A stretch of DNA of 64,000 nt from Candidula unifasciata (lineage: Eukaryota > Mollusca > Gastropoda > Stylommatophora > Geomitridae): assembly GCA_905116865.2 (NCBI GenBank), contig CAJHNH020007723.1, forward strand, positions 238,501 to 302,500. The letters run 5' to 3'. A model generated the notes under the pieces. That model worked only from the letters and a program-made list of their open reading frames with translations, did not search any database and was not told the origin of the DNA. Of the stretch, positions 63,266-64,000 are shown one piece after another. A program made the position numbers and the translations under genes. The number at the start of each line of letters is the position of its first letter. The stretch's first letter is position 1.

Positions 63266-63603
63266 AAACATGCGGTAATTCGCAGAAGGCCTTCTTGACA
63301 CCAAAACAAATGTTCTGTACGGTTCAACGAGGTTTCTTGGATTTTCTCCCGATAAAATCGCACCCGAAAAGTTACTATTTAAGACACTGGATGTAAAATT
63401 TTCAGGCTTCCTCTTTTGTTAATATCTGATTTTTTAAAAATTTATTTTGTTTAAATTTGACAATACAATGTTTATAACCTTTGTGTCGCAGTTTATTACA
63501 TAACCGCGGATAGGCAGCCGAACCGGGGAACGCTTAGATGCCTAGTACTAGTATGATGTGGCAACGTGATCTCTTAAGCTGTCACTGACTCCCTCCTTCC
63601 AAG

Positions 63604-63635
<32 letters not shown>

Positions 63636-64000
63636 ACTGTACGCTCCCAATGACACTGTTGGTTTTAATCTCACTAGGTTTTTATGCTTCACTGAAAGTA
63701 AACGTTTTAAAAGCTGCCAGTCTAATAAAATATAGTTTTCTATTTTTTGCTCTTCAGGTCGTCTTGACAGATACTACTGTAGAGTTTCTCTTCCCAACTT
63801 GTTCTATTTCGATATAGGATTTACGCATCCCTTCCTCTTAAGTAGTTCACTAAAGACATTTAAGGCAGTAGTTAAACTAATAATACAAACACAAACGGTC
63901 CGTCTACGGTGGAATACATCAAAAACATTTTTTTTTTAACATCTTTGGAAACATCAAGAAACATACAATTAATTGTCTGGAACTGAAAGAAAAAAAGTTG
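63265..64000. other. No gene recognised
   Basis: Unique-looking AT-rich sequence with a (TC)n run at 63606-63632. No long frame, no kinase N-terminal exon seen. Confidence 0.45.

Overview
This is a window of animal nuclear DNA: intron-rich, AT-leaning and packed with transposable elements. There is no sign of operons, bacterial start signals or CRISPR. The only host gene I can support is on the minus strand. Fourteen exons between 53028 and 13596 encode most of a TBK1/IKK-epsilon-type protein kinase: kinase domain, then ubiquitin-like domain, then coiled-coil scaffold and C-terminal coil. Splice sites and reading phases agree across 12 of its 13 exon junctions. The first coding exon (glycine-rich loop), one scaffold exon and the last exon were not found. 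The repeat content suggests a lophotrochozoan, most likely a gastropod mollusc: tRNA-derived SINEs, RTE-like and RNase-H-bearing LINEs, a HERO/R2-type element, and hAT elements resembling SPIN, which is reported from a pond snail. That assignment is inference.

Layout. 1-13.5 kb: LINE fragments, a mariner-like MITE with an internal 52-bp array, a complete non-autonomous hAT (6099-6976) with an exact 8-bp target duplication and a nested LINE, and a 110/127-bp satellite-like array (10.58-11.57 kb). 13.6-53.0 kb: the kinase gene. Its introns hold a 3.5-kb high-GC HERO-like retrotransposon (22.2-25.7 kb), a second hAT (28364-29505), a nested pair of hAT elements with two minisatellites (46.26-47.41 kb), and a 19-bp array of 32 units made from two variants (49.48-50.1 kb). 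53-64 kb: very long simple repeats ((TATG)n, four-block (GATA/GGAT/GCAT/GTAT)n, (GAA)n, (TA)n), most of them starting exactly at the 3' ends of LINEs or SINEs, plus a U2-snRNA-like fragment, a short SPIN-like element and more MITEs.

Two themes stand out. First, tandem arrays here arise repeatedly inside transposons (mariner-like MITE, tRNA-SINE, two hATs, LINE reverse transcriptase) or from their 3' tails. Second, precise insertion footprints (8-bp direct repeats) let several elements be delimited to the base. No unknown multi-gene system is visible. The strongest unusual signals are the SPIN-like hATs and the transposon-seeded arrays. Family names for repeats (LINE-A, LINE-B, LINE-C, SINE-B, SINE-V, SINE-D, SINE-S) are working labels used in this answer only.
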